Source of the DNA: a virus | Direction: 5' to 3' (one strand) | Length of the DNA stretch: 64,000 bases | IMG/VR virus record: IMGVR_UViG_3300049617_000088 | Coordinates: 31,714 to 95,713 of that record | In this document: positions 62,948 through 64,000 of the stretch, one piece after another | Numbering within the stretch: the first letter of the stretch is position 1 | Layout: the number at the start of each line of letters is the position of its first letter | Translations under genes and position numbers: made by a program | The notes under the pieces: model-generated | Databases searched by the model: none | Told to the model about the DNA's origin: nothing | The model's input: the letters and a program-made list of their open reading frames with translations, nothing else

Positions 62948-63397
62948 TTACGCCGAAGCCGTCGCCTCAGTCTCCGAAGCCGGAACATCACTCCAGCGCT
63001 TGACACCACCACCCTTGCCATTGGTAATGCAGAAGAGGCGCGTACGAGGAGCCTCCGCCGCCTGAAGAATCGCCTTGGTCTTCTTGTCCGTCTTCTGATG
63101 ACGGTCAGCATTCTCGCGAACATAAGCGAGAACCCGCTCACTCAGAGCAGCATGATTGCTCGGCAGAGCATTCAGCTCCTGCATAGCATAGTTGTTGAGA
63201 GCCGGCATGTTGATGTTGACGCCGGGGTACTTGTCGAAGACGGCATTGACCGCCTCCGCAATCGTCTCATCCTGAGTGTCCTTCTCGGCAATGAACTGAT
63301 CGAGAGCCGTCTCACAAGCAGTGAGAGACGCCTCACGGTCAACACGACCAGAAGCAGCGAGCGTAGCAAGCGTAACAGTGAGAGTAAGAGTAGCCAT
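62948..63397 (-). CDS. winged-helix-like protein, GKGGGV family
   Basis: A 149-residue protein from ATG at 63397 (MATLTLTVTLATLAASGRVD) with AAGGA upstream. The core TIAEAVNAVFDKYPGVNINM, then ALSERVLAYVRENADR, then RLFCITNGKGGGVKRW aligns with 22682-23080 residue for residue. GC-rich codons, a strong sigma-70 promoter and motif copy 8 upstream suggest one of the most highly expressed genes here. Probably DNA-binding or structural. Confidence 0.7.
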   Translation of the reverse strand: MATLTLTVTLATLAASGRVDREASLTACETALDQFIAEKDTQDETIAEAVNAVFDKYPGVNINMPALNNYAMQELNALPSNHAALSERVLAYVRENADRHQKTDKKTKAILQAAEAPRTRLFCITNGKGGGVKRWSDVPASETEATASA

Positions 63398-63496
63398 GAT
63401 GTTGTACCATCCTTTATATACGAAACATTGTATCTTCACTATCCCAACCTAACAAAATGTTAGTGCTGCTAGTTCAGATACGGGTTGCAGACTCGA

Positions 63497-63525
63497 AACA
63501 TAAGTAAGACTCGTTGCGATGTCAA
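63497..63525 (-). promoter_or_regulatory. consensus sigma-70 promoter for 62948-63397
   Basis: Minus strand: TTGACA (63520-63525), 17 bases, TATGTT (63497-63502), about 100 bases before the ATG. A hairpin (CCCCG/CGGGG with an inner 3-bp stem) abuts the -35 box, as at 552-580 where CGGGG also precedes TTGACA. Confidence 0.7.
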
Positions 63526-63580
63526 CCCCGTTTCGGACGAATCGGGGCTAAAGCAGAGCGCGGCTTCTTTCCGCCTTGCT

Positions 63581-63614
63581 CACACCCTTACCAACCAACC
63601 GTTTTACGATGGGT
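63581..63614 (-). promoter_or_regulatory. bipartite promoter-like motif, copy 8
   Basis: ACCCATCGTAAAACG (63600-63614), nine bases, TAAGGGTG, about 200 bases before the same gene and upstream of its sigma-70 promoter, so the gene may have two start sites. Confidence 0.6.
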
Positions 63615-63726
63615 CATTGCCCAATCTCAGCGGAATCCGTTGGGACTGAACAATTCGGTAAGGTATGCTTGGAATGACGAAGGGCGCTCAATCTGTCGCC
63701 CCATTCTAAGTGACCGTTATTGTTAT

Positions 63727-63790
63727 TCTTTATTACTATCGTTACACTAAATGACCATACATTACACTAAATGACAATATATGACCATAC
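63727..63790 (-). repeat. iteron-like direct repeats
   Basis: TTACACTAAATGACCATACA occurs with a close second copy (TACACTAAATGACAATATATGA split by spacing), and ATGACCATACAT twice in between. Two or three operator-like repeats of about 20 bases upstream of the strong promoter; a repressor or replication-initiator site is possible. Confidence 0.5.
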
Positions 63791-63856
63791 ATCCTTCCCT
63801 TTTACATCTAATTGCTGCCCAGCTTGCTGGACTTGGGTAGGTGTGGCGTGCTTAAA

Positions 63857-63902
63857 CTTTGGGCAACAACTGGTAGCTGTCCGCACCAGTTGTTGCCCAA
63901 AG
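63857..63902 (-). repeat. 18-bp perfect inverted repeat
   Basis: CTTTGGGCAACAACTGGT (63857-63874) and its exact complement (63885-63902) flank a 10-base loop. The longest perfect stem in the window. A strong terminator of the genes beyond the window edge or a recombination/processing site; no U-run follows on either side. Confidence 0.75.
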
Positions 63903-64000
63903 CAAAATTGCAATTATGACATAGGACTCTAAATATATCTGGATAATTATTATTAATAATCCAGTGGATTATATGTGATCCTACTTGTTTACGATGAATG

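Noticed and set aside
1-64000. CRISPR arrays or insertion sequences
   Set aside because: No regularly spaced repeats of 25-40 bases and no transposase-like protein were found; the three tandem duplications are within genes.

Overview
The window looks like an accessory region of a large tailed phage (jumbo-phage type). Genes are short and packed, stops and starts overlap (ATGA, TAATG), and almost everything lies on the minus strand. There are five complete tRNA genes plus one 3' half, at least eight homing-type endonuclease genes (HNH or GIY-YIG), RNA ligases, a lysyl-tRNA synthetase, and over 100 small proteins of unknown role. No terminase, capsid, tail or DNA polymerase gene was seen, so the phage assignment is inferred from gene content and style. 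Several Myxococcota-like lipoproteins and a small beta-barrel protein hint at a Gram-negative, possibly deltaproteobacterial, host; this is only a hint.

Layout. 1-9.5 kb: a structured non-coding stretch behind a consensus sigma-70 promoter, then a SpoU/TrmH methyltransferase, amidohydrolase, GatB/YqeY-like relic, aminotransferase, LysRS, and a superoxide dismutase on the plus strand. 9.5-21 kb: tRNAs (Leu-CAA, Arg-UCU, Leu-UAA, Gln-UUG) each with an HNH gene close by, RtcB, a cupin, zinc proteins, an M50 protease, a half-size EamA transporter and an isochorismatase-like protein. 21-29.5 kb: two GC-rich winged-helix-like paralogues, CoaE, lipoproteins and a barrel protein, GIY-YIG, a DUF2786 gene broken by a 32-bp repeat, and a 2OG-Fe(II) oxygenase-like protein. 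29.5-47.3 kb: zinc proteins, tRNA-Lys, HIT, two RNA ligases (Rnl5-like and Rnl2-like), a tRNA-binding OB protein, a kinase-like fragment, and a nucleotidyltransferase split from its original start by an HNH gene. 47.3-64 kb: tiny proteins, a lipoprotein, an RNA-repair-type HAD, HNH genes, an SF1 helicase and a third winged-helix-like gene behind a strong promoter with repeats and a long hairpin.

How it may work together. RtcB, two ATP-type RNA ligases, the HAD, TrmH, LysRS, the OB tRNA-binding protein and the phage tRNAs make a plausible set for keeping tRNAs intact and charged against host anticodon nucleases. A bipartite motif (core ACCCATCGTAAAACG) occurs eight times, always oriented towards the minus-strand genes and upstream of one, and looks like a phage-specific promoter.

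Most unusual: about fifteen small genes are interrupted. Nine carry a net insertion of 1 mod 3 (single bases in homopolymers, or 10-, 22- and 2x32-bp tandem duplications), one has a -1 type lesion, and five have an in-frame stop. None of the recognised enzymes of more than 200 residues is hit. TAG is still an ordinary stop at the natural end of several genes, so code reassignment is not supported.
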